Of a DNA stretch of 64,000 nt, positions 1 through 9,410 are shown one piece after another (the stretch's first letter is position 1; each line of letters starts with the position of its first letter). Source of the stretch: an uncultured Eubacteriales bacterium (lineage in GTDB: Bacteria; Bacillota; Clostridia; Lachnospirales; Cellulosilyticaceae); the NCBI GenBank assembly GCA_900551325.1, contig URVM01000004.1, positions 1 to 64,000 on the forward strand. The letters are read 5' to 3'. The notes below the pieces were generated by a model. The model ran no database searches. It was not told where the DNA came from and saw nothing but the letters and a program-made list of their open reading frames with translations. Position numbers and translations under genes: made by a program.

Positions 1-56
1 ACTGGCAGAAAGAATTTTTATTTTTTTAGTTGTCTACTTGACGGGTAGCAGTTCAC
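1..56. mobile_element. Possible terminal end of an IS3-family insertion sequence, cut by the window edge
   Basis: Positions 31-56 read like the terminal inverted repeat of IS3/IS150-group elements, which often carry a CTACTTGACGGG..GCAGTTCA-type end. No transposase lies inside the window, so the body of the element, if present, would be to the left. This call rests on remembered similarity of one end only. The remaining bases up to the ABC transporter stop codon hold nothing else recognisable. Confidence 0.3.
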
Positions 57-96
57 TTAGTACACAGTCCCTTCTTTATTATTATATGATTGTTTT

Positions 97-1815
97 TTAT
101 TCTTCAAGACCTTCAAATTGTGCTTCATAAAGCATTTTGTATAAACCTTCTTTTTGTAAGAGTTCTTCATGACTTCCTACTTCTTCTACACCATTCTTAC
201 CAAGTACTACGATTTCATCAGCGTTACGAATAGTTGAAAGTCTATGAGCTACTACGATAGTTGTACGATTTTTACACACTTCATCAATAGCTTGCTTAAT
301 CATAAATTCTGTTGCATTATCAAGAGCTGATGTAGCCTCATCTAAAATAAGGATAGATGGATTCTTAAGGAATACGCGAGCTATAGATAAACGTTGCTTT
401 TGTCCTCCTGAAAGTTTCACACCACGTTCCCCTATGTAAGTATTATAGCCATCTGGTAACTCACAGATAAATTCATGGATGTACGCTTTTTTAGCAGCTT
501 CAATAACTTCTTCATCTGTAGCATCTGGCTTACCATAAAGGATATTATCTTTAATCGTTCCTGTAAAGAGGAATACTTCTTGAGATACGATCCCAATATG
601 GCTTCTTAAACTTTCAAGTTGAATATCATAAATGCTTCTACCATCTAGTAGGATATCACCGTGGTTAATTTCATAAAATCTTGGAATCAAATTACAAAAT
701 GTTGTTTTACCACCACCTGATGGGCCTACTAAAGCCATCATCTTACCTTTTGGAATGGTTAAGTTGATTTGATTTAAGATATACTCATCTTCATATTTAA
801 AGCTTACATCCTTAAACTGAATCTCACCAGCTACTTCATTTACTTCTACTGCTGATGGTTTATCTTTTTCTTCTTCTTCTTTCATCAGTTCCTCAAAACG
901 TTTAAAGCCTGTCATACCGCTTTGGTATTGTTCCATAAAGTTAACAAGCTTTTTAATTGGTTGAGTAAACATTTTAATATAAAGAAGATAAGCCATATAA
1001 TCTCCAAAAGTAATAGCACCTTTGATTGTGAATAAACCACCACCAATGAGACTAATAAAGTCTAATAAATCAAGACATAAGTTAGAGCCTGAAAAATATT
1101 CTGCCATGACTTTATACGCCTTTTCACGAGCACCTTTAAAAGCATTGTTCCCTTCTTGGAACTTAGCTACTTCTCCTTCTTTACTACAAAAGCTTTTAGA
1201 AACTCTCATCCCTGCAATACTATTTTCTAAGATCGCATTGACTTTACCTGTTTCTACACGGCTTTTTGTAAAAGCTTTGCCCATTTTATCTTTTTTCTTC
1301 CAAGTAAAGAGGAAAATTAAAGGTATAAAAGCAAAGATAATAAGAGTTAAAGGTATATTAATCTTTAATAGAATTAAAAATGAACCTACAATCATTACAA
1401 AAGAAATAAATAAATCTTCTGGACCATGATGTGCAAGTTCAGAAATATCCATTAAATCATTAATAATTCTAGACATAATATCTCCCGTTTTTGTACCATC
1501 AAAGAAAGTACATGGAAGCTTTTGAAGATGTAAGAAAATATCTTTTCTCATATCTGCTTGCATGCGCACACCTACAACATGTCCCCAATATTGCATAAAA
1601 TAGCTACATGCATATTTAATAGCAAAGATTACAAGTAATGCAATAGCAAATACCCAAATCATGCGAACTTCTTGATTCGGTATACTTTCATCAATGAGTG
1701 TTCTTGTCATCATTGGGTATACTAAATCACATAAGGCAAATAAAAAAGCTACTAATAAATCTAAAAAGAAAAGCTTCTTATAAGGTTTATAGTAACTGAC
1801 AAATTTTTTAAACAT
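97..1815 (-). CDS. ABC exporter, fused permease and ATPase (MsbA/MdlB type)
   Basis: A 572-residue half-transporter of the multidrug/lipid exporter type, expected to act as a dimer in the cytoplasmic membrane. The N-terminal half (about residues 1-300) holds six hydrophobic segments. The C-terminal half is an ATPase with Walker A GPSGGGKT at about 364-371, signature LSGGQ at 468-472 and Walker B ILILDEA at 488-494 followed by SALD. A ribosome binding site (AAGGGATG) precedes the ATG. It stands alone, so it is probably homodimeric. The substrate cannot be read from the sequence. Confidence 0.9.
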   Translation of the reverse strand: MFKKFVSYYKPYKKLFFLDLLVAFLFALCDLVYPMMTRTLIDESIPNQEVRMIWVFAIALLVIFAIKYACSYFMQYWGHVVGVRMQADMRKDIFLHLQKLPCTFFDGTKTGDIMSRIINDLMDISELAHHGPEDLFISFVMIVGSFLILLKINIPLTLIIFAFIPLIFLFTWKKKDKMGKAFTKSRVETGKVNAILENSIAGMRVSKSFCSKEGEVAKFQEGNNAFKGAREKAYKVMAEYFSGSNLCLDLLDFISLIGGGLFTIKGAITFGDYMAYLLYIKMFTQPIKKLVNFMEQYQSGMTGFKRFEELMKEEEEKDKPSAVEVNEVAGEIQFKDVSFKYEDEYILNQINLTIPKGKMMALVGPSGGGKTTFCNLIPRFYEINHGDILLDGRSIYDIQLESLRSHIGIVSQEVFLFTGTIKDNILYGKPDATDEEVIEAAKKAYIHEFICELPDGYNTYIGERGVKLSGGQKQRLSIARVFLKNPSILILDEATSALDNATEFMIKQAIDEVCKNRTTIVVAHRLSTIRNADEIVVLGKNGVEEVGSHEELLQKEGLYKMLYEAQFEGLEE

Positions 1816-1965
1816 ACTCTCATCCCTTCTAGTCGTCAGTTATTCTGTAATATTCTATCATAGACTAAAAAATTAGTCAAAAAAGAATTATTATCATTTA
1901 CTTTTTTCAAAAAAACTTTTTCCAAGTGGGAACCAAGTTATGTTTATTTACGTCTAATTTTACAG

Positions 1966-1971
1966 TATAAT
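1966..1971 (+). promoter_or_regulatory. Candidate -10 box for the stalk-domain protein gene
   Basis: A perfect TATAAT lies 48 bases before the ATG at 2020. No good -35 hexamer is seen at 16-18 bases upstream, so the promoter is either weak or activator-dependent. A strong AAGGAGG ribosome binding site follows at about 2006-2012. Confidence 0.4.
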
Positions 1972-2019
1972 AAATACAGCCAAATATTAACATGATTTAT
2001 AAACAAGGAGGCTTTTAAA

Positions 2020-2907
2020 ATGAATAAAAAATTATTAATGATGCTTACTGCAATGGGAACTTTAAGTGTAACACTAATCGCTGCACCTATCGTAAAAGAT
2101 GTTACAGCAAAACTTGACCCAACTATTACTTTTAATGTAAATGGTGAAACAACAATGAAGGATTCACAAGCACTTATGTATAACGATACACTTTACTTAC
2201 CAGTACGCGCACTTGGTAACGAATTAGGTGCCGAGATTAATTATAAAGATAAAGTTGTATACATTAACACTGAAAACCAAGTGGCTACAGGTGCTGCTAC
2301 AACTAAAGAGATTACTAAAGAAACAACTCAAGAAGTTGTTACTGTCGAATCTGCTACAATCAAAAACATTAATAAAGAAGGTACACAAGTAACTATTCTT
2401 CCAGCAGGTAAAGAAGATGACTTTAGTAATACAATTATCCTTAATGTAAATGAAGGCACAACTTTAACTGTAGATGGTAAACCTGCTACACTTGCTGATC
2501 TTTCTTTAGGTATGGAAGTAAGTGTAACACATTCTACAGCAATGACACGTTCTCTTCCACCTCAAACAGCTGCTTTTAGTATTGCTGGAAAAACTACAGC
2601 TACTACACCTGAAAAACTTCCAGAATACATGGTTTTAGAAGATGTTCAAGTAGTAGAGGTAAATGAAACAAAATGGGGCTACCAAGTTGTTGTTGGCAAA
2701 AATGATTCTCCAGATGAAATCACTTCTCAAACTATTTTAAATGTAAATGATGATACTTTCATCCATCATGAGAAAAACAAAATGCTTTACACTGTAAAAG
2801 ATCTTGAAAAAGGCATGAAAGTAAGTGTAAAACATTCACCAGTTATGACTATGTCCCTTCCAGGTCAAACAACTGCTTTTGAAATCACTATTTTAGCACA
2901 ACAATAA
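2020..2907 (+). CDS. Secreted protein with copper amine oxidase N-terminal-like (stalk) domain
   Basis: A 295-residue exported protein. An N-terminal hydrophobic signal segment (about residues 4-24) is followed by a stalk domain of the PF07833 type (about 34-86; it contains the typical LYLPVRAL..LGAEINY pattern ending in VVYINT). Known stalk domains sit on cell-surface proteins of Firmicutes. The rest (about 100-295) contains two similar beta-rich units, each ending in a motif like VSVTHSxxMTRSLPPQTxAF or VSVKHSPVMTMSLPGQTTAF, so the C-terminal half is an internal duplication. A strong AAGGAGG precedes the start and a terminator follows directly, so it is monocistronic. No enzymatic role is claimed. 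Confidence 0.8.
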   Translation: MNKKLLMMLTAMGTLSVTLIAAPIVKDVTAKLDPTITFNVNGETTMKDSQALMYNDTLYLPVRALGNELGAEINYKDKVVYINTENQVATGAATTKEITKETTQEVVTVESATIKNINKEGTQVTILPAGKEDDFSNTIILNVNEGTTLTVDGKPATLADLSLGMEVSVTHSTAMTRSLPPQTAAFSIAGKTTATTPEKLPEYMVLEDVQVVEVNETKWGYQVVVGKNDSPDEITSQTILNVNDDTFIHHEKNKMLYTVKDLEKGMKVSVKHSPVMTMSLPGQTTAFEITILAQQ

Positions 2908-2912
2908 AAATT

Positions 2913-2955
2913 AAAAGAAGTAAGTTAGAGTTTTTTTCTAGCTTACTTCTTTTTT
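2913..2955 (+). terminator. Rho-independent terminator
   Basis: An inverted repeat (AAAAGAAGTAAG.. pairing with CTTACTTC) is followed by a T run right after the stalk-domain gene. The A run on its left side would also let it end leftward transcription. Confidence 0.8.
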
Positions 2956-2976
2956 GTTTATAATACTTTTTATTTA

Positions 2977-4512
2977 TTAGCGCCAATTCTCCACTGCTTT
3001 TAAATAATAGGTTATGAGATTAGGATGGGTTAGCGTGTTAGTCTTTAATTTTTTCATCTCTTCTTTAGATAATCTTTCATCTTCGCTAAATACAAATAAA
3101 CGCCTAGTGGTTTCTTCATTTAGAAAGCGTGTATCTACTTGTAGCTTAAGTTCTTCAACTTGTAGCGGTTGCTTACTGGCAAGTTGAAAGCCCCAATCTC
3201 CAAAAGACGGTACTTCCGTATGGTAAGGTACAACAAAGAATCCTTCTTCTTCTAAAGTTTTATTCACGCACCAATAAGCTTCTTTTGCATAGTAGGGGCT
3301 TGTAGACTGAATGGTCATAACCCCATTCTCGGCTAAATGATTGCCACATAATCTATAAAAAATATTAGAATAAAGCTTATTTAAAGTTTCATTATTAGGA
3401 TCAGGTAAATCTACTATAATCACATCATAAATTTTATCCGTCTCTTCTAAAAACTTAAAAGCATCTTGATAAATACACTTTACTTTAGGATTGCTTAAGG
3501 CATTTTCATTTAACTTAGTAATCTCAGGATGAGTTCTAGATAGTGTAACCATCTCCTCATCTAAATCTACTAATTCTATAGATTCAACAGACTCATACTT
3601 TAATACTTCTCTTATAGCAAGCCCATCTCCCCCACCTAAAATAAGTACATGTTTAGGTTCTTTAACAAGAGATAAAGGAATATGAACTAAACTTTCGTGG
3701 TAACGGTATTCATCTACCGCGGCAAACTGGATATTTCCATCAATAAAAAGTCTTATATCATCTTTATGCTTAGTCATAACAATCTTTTGATAGGGTGTTT
3801 GGGTAGTGTAAATCACCTGATCCCTATAAAGATTCCCCTCTATTTTACCTGCTACTTGCCCTGAGAAAAAGGTACATAGAACCATAAAAATTAAAGCTAT
3901 ATAAGATACTACCTTTATCTTACTTACATGCTCCATATAATTTTTATACCTATATATAATAAGTAAAGCGATAGTAATATTAATTGTTCCTATTATAGCT
4001 GATGTTGTAAAATGTCCCATACTTGGCAAAAGCACTAAAGGAAAGGCAATAGAGCCAATCAATCCCCCTACATAATCAAAGCTAAAAATACTAGATAAAG
4101 TAATACGCAAGTTATTTGCATTTTCTTCAATAATTCTTGTAAGAAGAGGAATTTCTAAACCTACTAATGTGCCAATGCCTATAATTTGAGCATACATCAC
4201 AAGAGGATATGTATCCATATAAATATAGGCCATAAATAATATAAAAGCACTGAGGCCTCCTAAAAATCCTACACCTAATTCTACTATGACAAACCAGTCA
4301 AAAAGCTTCTCCTTAATATACTTAGATAGATAAGAACCAAGTCCCATTGCACTCATATAAAGTCCAATTGTAATAGAAAATTGTTTAATACTATCTCCTA
4401 CCAAGTAAGAACTTACTGAACTAATAAGCACTTCATAAATAATAGAACAGCCTGATATAATCAAAGTTGTGAGCATCAATAATCTGTAATCAAATGTTTC
4501 TTCTTTCTTCAT
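2977..4512 (-). CDS. speE: Membrane-bound spermidine synthase-like protein
   Basis: A 511-residue protein with seven predicted membrane segments in residues 1-225 followed by a spermidine synthase/methyltransferase fold. The SAM-type binding loop LILGGGDGLAIREVLK lies at about 290-305 and an acidic VDLPDP motif at about 369-374. Polyamine aminopropyltransferases carry these motifs, but whether the membrane-fused form makes spermidine is unproven. It is the last gene of a three-gene minus-strand cluster with a DUF350 membrane protein and a DUF4178 protein, an association seen repeatedly in bacteria. GGGGGG precedes the ATG. Confidence 0.8.
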   Translation of the reverse strand: MKKEETFDYRLLMLTTLIISGCSIIYEVLISSVSSYLVGDSIKQFSITIGLYMSAMGLGSYLSKYIKEKLFDWFVIVELGVGFLGGLSAFILFMAYIYMDTYPLVMYAQIIGIGTLVGLEIPLLTRIIEENANNLRITLSSIFSFDYVGGLIGSIAFPLVLLPSMGHFTTSAIIGTINITIALLIIYRYKNYMEHVSKIKVVSYIALIFMVLCTFFSGQVAGKIEGNLYRDQVIYTTQTPYQKIVMTKHKDDIRLFIDGNIQFAAVDEYRYHESLVHIPLSLVKEPKHVLILGGGDGLAIREVLKYESVESIELVDLDEEMVTLSRTHPEITKLNENALSNPKVKCIYQDAFKFLEETDKIYDVIIVDLPDPNNETLNKLYSNIFYRLCGNHLAENGVMTIQSTSPYYAKEAYWCVNKTLEEEGFFVVPYHTEVPSFGDWGFQLASKQPLQVEELKLQVDTRFLNEETTRRLFVFSEDERLSKEEMKKLKTNTLTHPNLITYYLKAVENWR

Positions 4513-4539
4513 ATGTCCCCCCTATACGTGACGCGCTTA

Positions 4540-4962
4540 TTAGTAAAGTACACCACTTAAAGCTACTGCCATCCCTATAAAAAATCCCATAACCATCAGT
4601 CCTGCTGCTGGATTACCATTTCCTATTTCACTATTTAAGTTATACTTACGATTCACTGCTTTAAGGCCTAAGTAACCTAATAATAAAGCCACCATGCCTA
4701 AGCCAAAATAAATTAATGTACTCCCTACTCCTACTAAAATGCCTTCTGATACTTCTTCTATTGTTTTAGACATCACTGCACTTTTAATCAAAATACCTAC
4801 GCTAATAGATGTACCAGCAGAGATATAACCCACTGCCATATTGCCCTTTTTGATTTCTTCTGGAAAATTACAAGGTATTAGTAAATCTACTAACCAAATA
4901 CCTACTTGCATCAATATAATCCCTAGTGCCAAATACATAACTACATTTAATATTTCTCCCAT
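4540..4962 (-). CDS. DUF350 family membrane protein
   Basis: A 140-residue protein with four hydrophobic segments and the DUF350 pattern: NxAVGYISAGTSISVGILI at about 42-60 and NPAAGLMVMGFFIGMAVAL near the C terminus, two related halves. GAGGAGG precedes the ATG. It sits 27 bases from each neighbour in the cluster with the spermidine synthase-like and DUF4178 genes, pointing to one operon. The molecular function of DUF350 is unknown; it is expected in the cytoplasmic membrane. Confidence 0.8.
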   Translation of the reverse strand: MGEILNVVMYLALGIILMQVGIWLVDLLIPCNFPEEIKKGNMAVGYISAGTSISVGILIKSAVMSKTIEEVSEGILVGVGSTLIYFGLGMVALLLGYLGLKAVNRKYNLNSEIGNGNPAAGLMVMGFFIGMAVALSGVLY

Positions 4963-4988
4963 ACTAAATCCTCCTCATATCTATTATT

Positions 4989-6149
4989 TTATTTACCCAT
5001 ACTAATACCGCCACCTGAAGAATTTCTTGAAGTGGTACTACTTTGCCTTACACTTGATAAATAAGCATCATAACTTCCATTTGTACTGCCATAGTTCTTT
5101 CCATCTGTATCTGTATAATTTGTGTAACTACTTGTATCTGACTTATAGGTGGTACGGTCACGTTCATAAGCAGTTTGGTAATAGTAGTTACGATAGAAGC
5201 TCCCCGTATGTATACGTGCACCATAAGGCCTATGAGTACTTGTATAGACATATCCCCTAGAACTTACTTGCACTAAAGTTTCATTTTCTTCACTTGTATA
5301 AATAAGACAGCACTCTTTTTTAGTAAAAAGCATGACTGACCCATCTTCTTTGTTATCTTGTACATCTATAATTTCCTTATGAAATACATCTAATAACTCC
5401 TTTGTCGTTCCTTCTATATCTTTCTTACTCACATAGACATTGGCTTTATACTTATTTTGCAAATCGGAAGTCATTGAAGTTTTATAGGTATAATTAGAAC
5501 TTTTACTTAAATAGTTCTGGATAGCTGTTTTACTACTTCCTATACCAAAGTTACCTAGTTGGCCTAATAAAGGCCATAAACATATAAATCCTATAACAAG
5601 ACCTATTAAAACAATCTTTCCTTTTTCCTTAATCCCTTTATCATAGACATTATAATTAGTCTCTCTACTAGAATTATTATAATAACTTGTACTAGAATCG
5701 TAATAACCCATTGAAATTTGTTCTATCTCATCACTATCTAAATAATACCCTTGTGCATATTCTGTTTCATCTGACCATTCTTCAATAGATACGATGTACT
5801 CTGTGGTCTCATCTTCATACTCTTTAAATCGTACCTCATCCCCTACTTCTGTATCTACCATTCCTGTAACACGTGTAACCTTAGCACGCCCATTATCCAC
5901 ACATTTATAACTACTACGATGAAGTGCCCTTTCTTCATAAGGTGTACTTTCCTCATAAAGCGCATATTCCTCATAAGTATGATCTATACTTAACCATTTA
6001 ATCTTTCCTGATGTTTCCTCTCTAACCTTATATTCTGTCCACTCACCAGTTCCAAGAAGATCTCTAAAACTTATGGCCCCTTCCACCTTATAAGGTATAT
6101 CTTCTATATTAACCTTATCTCCAATAGTAAAGTTAATTTTCCTGTTCAT
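4989..6149 (-). CDS. DUF4178 protein with a DUF4247-like extracytoplasmic tail
   Basis: A protein of about 386 residues. I prefer the second ATG (6149) because the GGGGGGAG motif sits directly against the first one (6155). The N-terminal half matches DUF4178: a beta-rich unit beginning with FTIGDKVNIEDIPYKVEGAI, with a second copy at about 110-160. One membrane segment lies at about 180-200. The C-terminal part resembles DUF4247 (a YVYTSTHRPYG stretch and a glycine-rich end SSGGGISMGK) and should be outside the membrane. In other genomes the two domains are, as far as I recall, usually separate genes next to SpeE-like and DUF350 genes, so this looks like a fusion. First gene of the cluster. 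Confidence 0.7.
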   Translation of the reverse strand: MNRKINFTIGDKVNIEDIPYKVEGAISFRDLLGTGEWTEYKVREETSGKIKWLSIDHTYEEYALYEESTPYEERALHRSSYKCVDNGRAKVTRVTGMVDTEVGDEVRFKEYEDETTEYIVSIEEWSDETEYAQGYYLDSDEIEQISMGYYDSSTSYYNNSSRETNYNVYDKGIKEKGKIVLIGLVIGFICLWPLLGQLGNFGIGSSKTAIQNYLSKSSNYTYKTSMTSDLQNKYKANVYVSKKDIEGTTKELLDVFHKEIIDVQDNKEDGSVMLFTKKECCLIYTSEENETLVQVSSRGYVYTSTHRPYGARIHTGSFYRNYYYQTAYERDRTTYKSDTSSYTNYTDTDGKNYGSTNGSYDAYLSSVRQSSTTSRNSSGGGISMGK

Positions 6150-6244
6150 CTTCATCTCCCCCCATCTTATTAGTCTATCCTATTATAGCATAAAGAAAAA
6201 AATTATAAAAATAAGAATAAAACTTAATAAATTTGAGTACAAAA

Positions 6245-6277
6245 AAGAACTGTAGTACTTAAAGTACTACAGTTCTT
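6245..6277 (-). terminator. Rho-independent terminator of the DEAD-box helicase gene
   Basis: A perfect 16-bp inverted repeat (AAGAACTGTAGTACTT and its complement) separated by one base lies just after the helicase stop codon. A run of six A on its left gives a T run on the minus strand. Confidence 0.85.
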
Positions 6278-6293
6278 ATATAAATAAAAGATA

Positions 6294-7925
6294 TTATCTA
6301 CCTTTTCTTGAAGAGCCACCTTTTCTTTGTGCCACTTCAATATTGATTTTACGACCTTTGTATTTTTGTTTTGTGAGAACACCAAGAATCTCATCTTCAC
6401 AACCATTTGGTACTTCAAAGAATGAGAATTTTTCCATGATATCAATTCTTCTTACACCATTACGTGGTGTTGAAGTTTCTTTTGTTACCATTTTAATAAG
6501 GTCTACATCTTTTAATTTATCTTTTTTACCTAAGTTAATGAAAAGTCTTACATGATCGCCAACTTGAGCTGCTGTGTTGCGGCTTGGTTGTAAATCTTCT
6601 AATTTAATACGATCATCTGCACTCATTGTTTGGTTTTTCATAACTAACTTAAAGAGTGCTTCAATCATTTGGTCTTTATCGTAGCCTTCTTCTACAAGAC
6701 GGTCTAAACATTCTTTATAACGTTTAGGCATCTTTGTTCCCATCTCGTCTTTGATAATCTCAACAAGTTTAGTTGCTTGTTGATCTTTAATCACTTCGAT
6801 AGTTGGAATTTCAGCTTGCTCGATTTTAGATTTTGTGTAGTTTTGGATAAAGCGTAGTTTTGAACGATCTTTTGGTGTACAAAGTGTGTATGAAAGACCT
6901 TGTCTCATGGCACGACCTGTACGTCCAATACGGTGTACATAGTATTCTTCATCTGTTGGTACATCGTAGTTAAATACTACATCAATATCATCTACGTCAA
7001 TCCCTCTTGCAGCTACATCTGTTGCAACAAGAATATTTACAAGACCTTTTCTAAATTTAGCCATAACACTATCTCTTTGAAGTTGCTTCATATCACCATG
7101 AAGGGCTTCTGCTGAGAACCCTCTATGTTGAAGCGCTTCACATACTTCATCTACACCACGTTTTGTGTTACAGAACACAACACCTAGTTTAAACGCTGTA
7201 ACTTCCATCATACGGCTAAGTACTTCAATTTTATAACGTTCATTTACGTCAATGTAGTATTGCTTAATCGTATCTACTGTTACTGTTTTCTTAACTACGC
7301 TAATGCGCTCAGCATCTTTTTGGTACTCACTTGCAATGTCTTGAATTGCTTTTGGTAAAGTAGCAGAGAAAAGAATGAATTGCTTTTCATTTGGAGCACT
7401 TTGAAGAATTGTATCAATATCTTCTCTAAAGCCCATGTTAAGCATTTCGTCTGCTTCATCAAGTACTAACATACGTAAATCGTCTAATTTAAGAGTACGT
7501 CTTCTTAAGTGGTCCATCACACGACCAGGTGTCCCGATGATGATTTGTGGCTTTTTCTTAAGTGCCATGATTTGTCTGTCCATAGGTTGACCACCATAAA
7601 CAGAAAGTGTGCGTACATTTGCTTTGTATTTACAAAGTGAACGTAACTCATTTGCAATTTGATTTGCAAGTTCTCTTGTTGGACATAGGATTAAAGCTTG
7701 CACTTTGTCGCAATTTACATCAATATTTTCAATGACTGGAATCCCAAAAGCACATGTTTTTCCCGTTCCTGTAGGTGCTTGAGCGATAACGTCTTTACCT
7801 GCCATAATTGGCTCTATAGATTTCGCCTGAATAGGAGTCATCTCTTCAAATTTCATATCGCTAATTGCACTTTTAATCTCGTCTGATATATTTAAGTCTC
7901 TAAATAATTTTGTTTCTATAATCAA
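6294..7925 (-). CDS. deaD: DEAD-box ATP-dependent RNA helicase with DbpA-type RNA-binding domain
   Basis: A 543-residue superfamily 2 RNA helicase of the DeaD/CshA/DbpA group, likely active in ribosome assembly or RNA turnover. Motifs: Q motif at 27-34, motif I AQAPTGTGKT at 48-57, DEAD at 156-159, SAT in FSATLPK, and HRIGRTGR. The C-terminal 75 residues form a DbpA-like RRM (LFINLGKKDKL..), which in known family members binds rRNA, and a basic tail ends the protein. The start is a TTG and the preceding GTAGAGG lies unusually close to it. Its own terminator follows. Confidence 0.9.
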   Translation of the reverse strand: MIIETKLFRDLNISDEIKSAISDMKFEEMTPIQAKSIEPIMAGKDVIAQAPTGTGKTCAFGIPVIENIDVNCDKVQALILCPTRELANQIANELRSLCKYKANVRTLSVYGGQPMDRQIMALKKKPQIIIGTPGRVMDHLRRRTLKLDDLRMLVLDEADEMLNMGFREDIDTILQSAPNEKQFILFSATLPKAIQDIASEYQKDAERISVVKKTVTVDTIKQYYIDVNERYKIEVLSRMMEVTAFKLGVVFCNTKRGVDEVCEALQHRGFSAEALHGDMKQLQRDSVMAKFRKGLVNILVATDVAARGIDVDDIDVVFNYDVPTDEEYYVHRIGRTGRAMRQGLSYTLCTPKDRSKLRFIQNYTKSKIEQAEIPTIEVIKDQQATKLVEIIKDEMGTKMPKRYKECLDRLVEEGYDKDQMIEALFKLVMKNQTMSADDRIKLEDLQPSRNTAAQVGDHVRLFINLGKKDKLKDVDLIKMVTKETSTPRNGVRRIDIMEKFSFFEVPNGCEDEILGVLTKQKYKGRKINIEVAQRKGGSSRKGR

Positions 7926-8030
7926 TACCTCTACAATCTATTAATTTTGTGTTCTCACATTCGTTGTCTTTTCTTGGCAAACTTCATCTTAACACATTTC
8001 ATCTTAAATAACAAGCGTAGGCTAATAAAA

Positions 8031-8057
8031 AAAGTAGCTTAGAAAATAAGCTACTTT
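8031..8057 (-). terminator. Rho-independent terminator of pyrE
   Basis: AAAGTAGCTT pairs with AAGCTACTTT across a 7-base loop, with A-rich sequence on the left giving U-rich RNA on the minus strand. Confidence 0.8.
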
Positions 8058-8082
8058 TCATGCTATTACACACTATTACAGA

Positions 8083-8754
8083 TTATTTTACACAGTACTC
8101 AGCAAGATAAGCTTCCATACGTGCACGCATTTCATCATCGATTACAACTTTTCCATCAATTTCTACGTTGTGAAGTGTTTCAATGATTTCTCTTACAGTT
8201 ACAATTGGATAAGTTTTAATACCAAATTCTTCTTCGATTTCTTGGATAGCTGTACGGTTAGATTGTCCACGCTCCATACGATCTACAGAAATAACAAGAC
8301 CAGCAATTTCTATATTTGCTGCACTTTTTAAAATAGGTAAACATTCACGAATAGCTGTTCCTGCTGTAATAACGTCTTCAATAATGAGTACTTTATCCCC
8401 ATCTTGAAGTTTATAGCCTACCATGGTACCACCTTCACCATGATCTTTTGCTTCTTTACGGTTGAAACAGTAGTTTACATCTTTATTGTGGTCATTTGCA
8501 AGAGCAATTGCAGTTGCTACTGATAAAGGAATCCCTTTATAAGCTGGTCCAAAAAGAGCATCTACATCTTCTTTAATGTTTTCTGCAATACATTTAGCAT
8601 AAAATTCCCCTAATTTACCTGCTTGATAACCTGTTTTATAATTTCCCGTATTTACAAAGTAAGGTGTTTTACGTCCGCTTTTTGTAATGAAATCTCCGAA
8701 AGTGAGTACGCCTGAACGTACCATAAATTCAATAAACTCTTTTTTGTAACTCAT
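8083..8754 (-). CDS. pyrE: Orotate phosphoribosyltransferase
   Basis: A 223-residue type I phosphoribosyltransferase that converts orotate and PRPP to orotidine 5'-monophosphate in pyrimidine synthesis. The PRPP-binding signature VLIIEDVITAGTAI lies at about 125-138. An aromatic substrate loop TPYFVNTGNYKTG near residue 29 and GPAYKGIPLS near 69 also fit PyrE. Its length is normal for the Clostridia form. GGAGG lies 6 bases before the ATG. No other pyr gene is adjacent, so the pathway genes are elsewhere. Confidence 0.95.
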   Translation of the reverse strand: MSYKKEFIEFMVRSGVLTFGDFITKSGRKTPYFVNTGNYKTGYQAGKLGEFYAKCIAENIKEDVDALFGPAYKGIPLSVATAIALANDHNKDVNYCFNRKEAKDHGEGGTMVGYKLQDGDKVLIIEDVITAGTAIRECLPILKSAANIEIAGLVISVDRMERGQSNRTAIQEIEEEFGIKTYPIVTVREIIETLHNVEIDGKVVIDDEMRARMEAYLAEYCVK

Positions 8755-8826
8755 ATGTATCCTCCGCTCTTAGATAGGTTTGTCTTACTTATCATAGCAT
8801 GAAATTTTACCATTGACTATAAAAAA

Positions 8827-8852
8827 ATAGAGGTGTTTTTAAGCACCTCTAT
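8827..8852 (-). terminator. Rho-independent terminator overlapping a stop codon
   Basis: ATAGAGGTG pairs with CACCTCTAT, and A7 on the left becomes a U run on the minus strand. The stem includes the TAG stop codon (8849-8851) of the upstream 181-residue gene, so terminating ribosomes would cover part of the hairpin. Confidence 0.8.
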
Positions 8853-9394
8853 CCTTCCATATGGTACTGCCAGATTTTTCGCCATGTATAAGCCGCACAA
8901 AGCTCTTGTAAATCTGTAAATAATATTTCTTGACCCTCTTTTAATAAAAGTCCAATCTTGTGTAGAAATAGATACATATCCCACTCCTTATAAGTTACAC
9001 CCTTTAAGAATGTAGCATATAAAGCTCCATTGATAATACTTTGTTCTGTATCATTATAAAATATATAAGTTAAATAAGCTTTTTCATACTCTGTTAAAGG
9101 CTGACTAATCTCCTGCTCGATATAAGTTAACATCTCTTCTAAATGAATGTTTTTTTGCTCATCTTCTCTTGCAAAAGGCATGTCCTTAGAGTTAGTAAAA
9201 ATAAGAACTTGTCTATCATGGATAACCTTTTCTATTTCTTTCTCTATATAAGTTTTAAGGTAGTCACTAGCAGCATCTAGTACAGCTTGGTGTTCAAACA
9301 CAAAAGGATTATCCCGTAGTTCTTCTTCTTTAAAAAACTCTTCTCCCCATTTTATAAAGACCTTTTTTAGCATAAGCACGGCATCAACTAACAT
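8849..9394 (-). CDS. Hypothetical protein, 181 residues
   Basis: I do not recognise this family. It is a soluble, acidic, helix-rich protein without a signal peptide or membrane segment; tryptophan and tyrosine are frequent near the C terminus (AYTWRKIWQYHMEG). GAGGGGG precedes the ATG at good distance, which supports the start, and a terminator overlaps its stop codon. It is therefore a monocistronic gene behind a distinctive inverted repeat (9411-9458). Function unknown. Confidence 0.65.
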   Translation of the reverse strand: MLVDAVLMLKKVFIKWGEEFFKEEELRDNPFVFEHQAVLDAASDYLKTYIEKEIEKVIHDRQVLIFTNSKDMPFAREDEQKNIHLEEMLTYIEQEISQPLTEYEKAYLTYIFYNDTEQSIINGALYATFLKGVTYKEWDMYLFLHKIGLLLKEGQEILFTDLQELCAAYTWRKIWQYHMEG

Positions 9395-9410
9395 GGCTTT
9401 TCCCCCTCGA

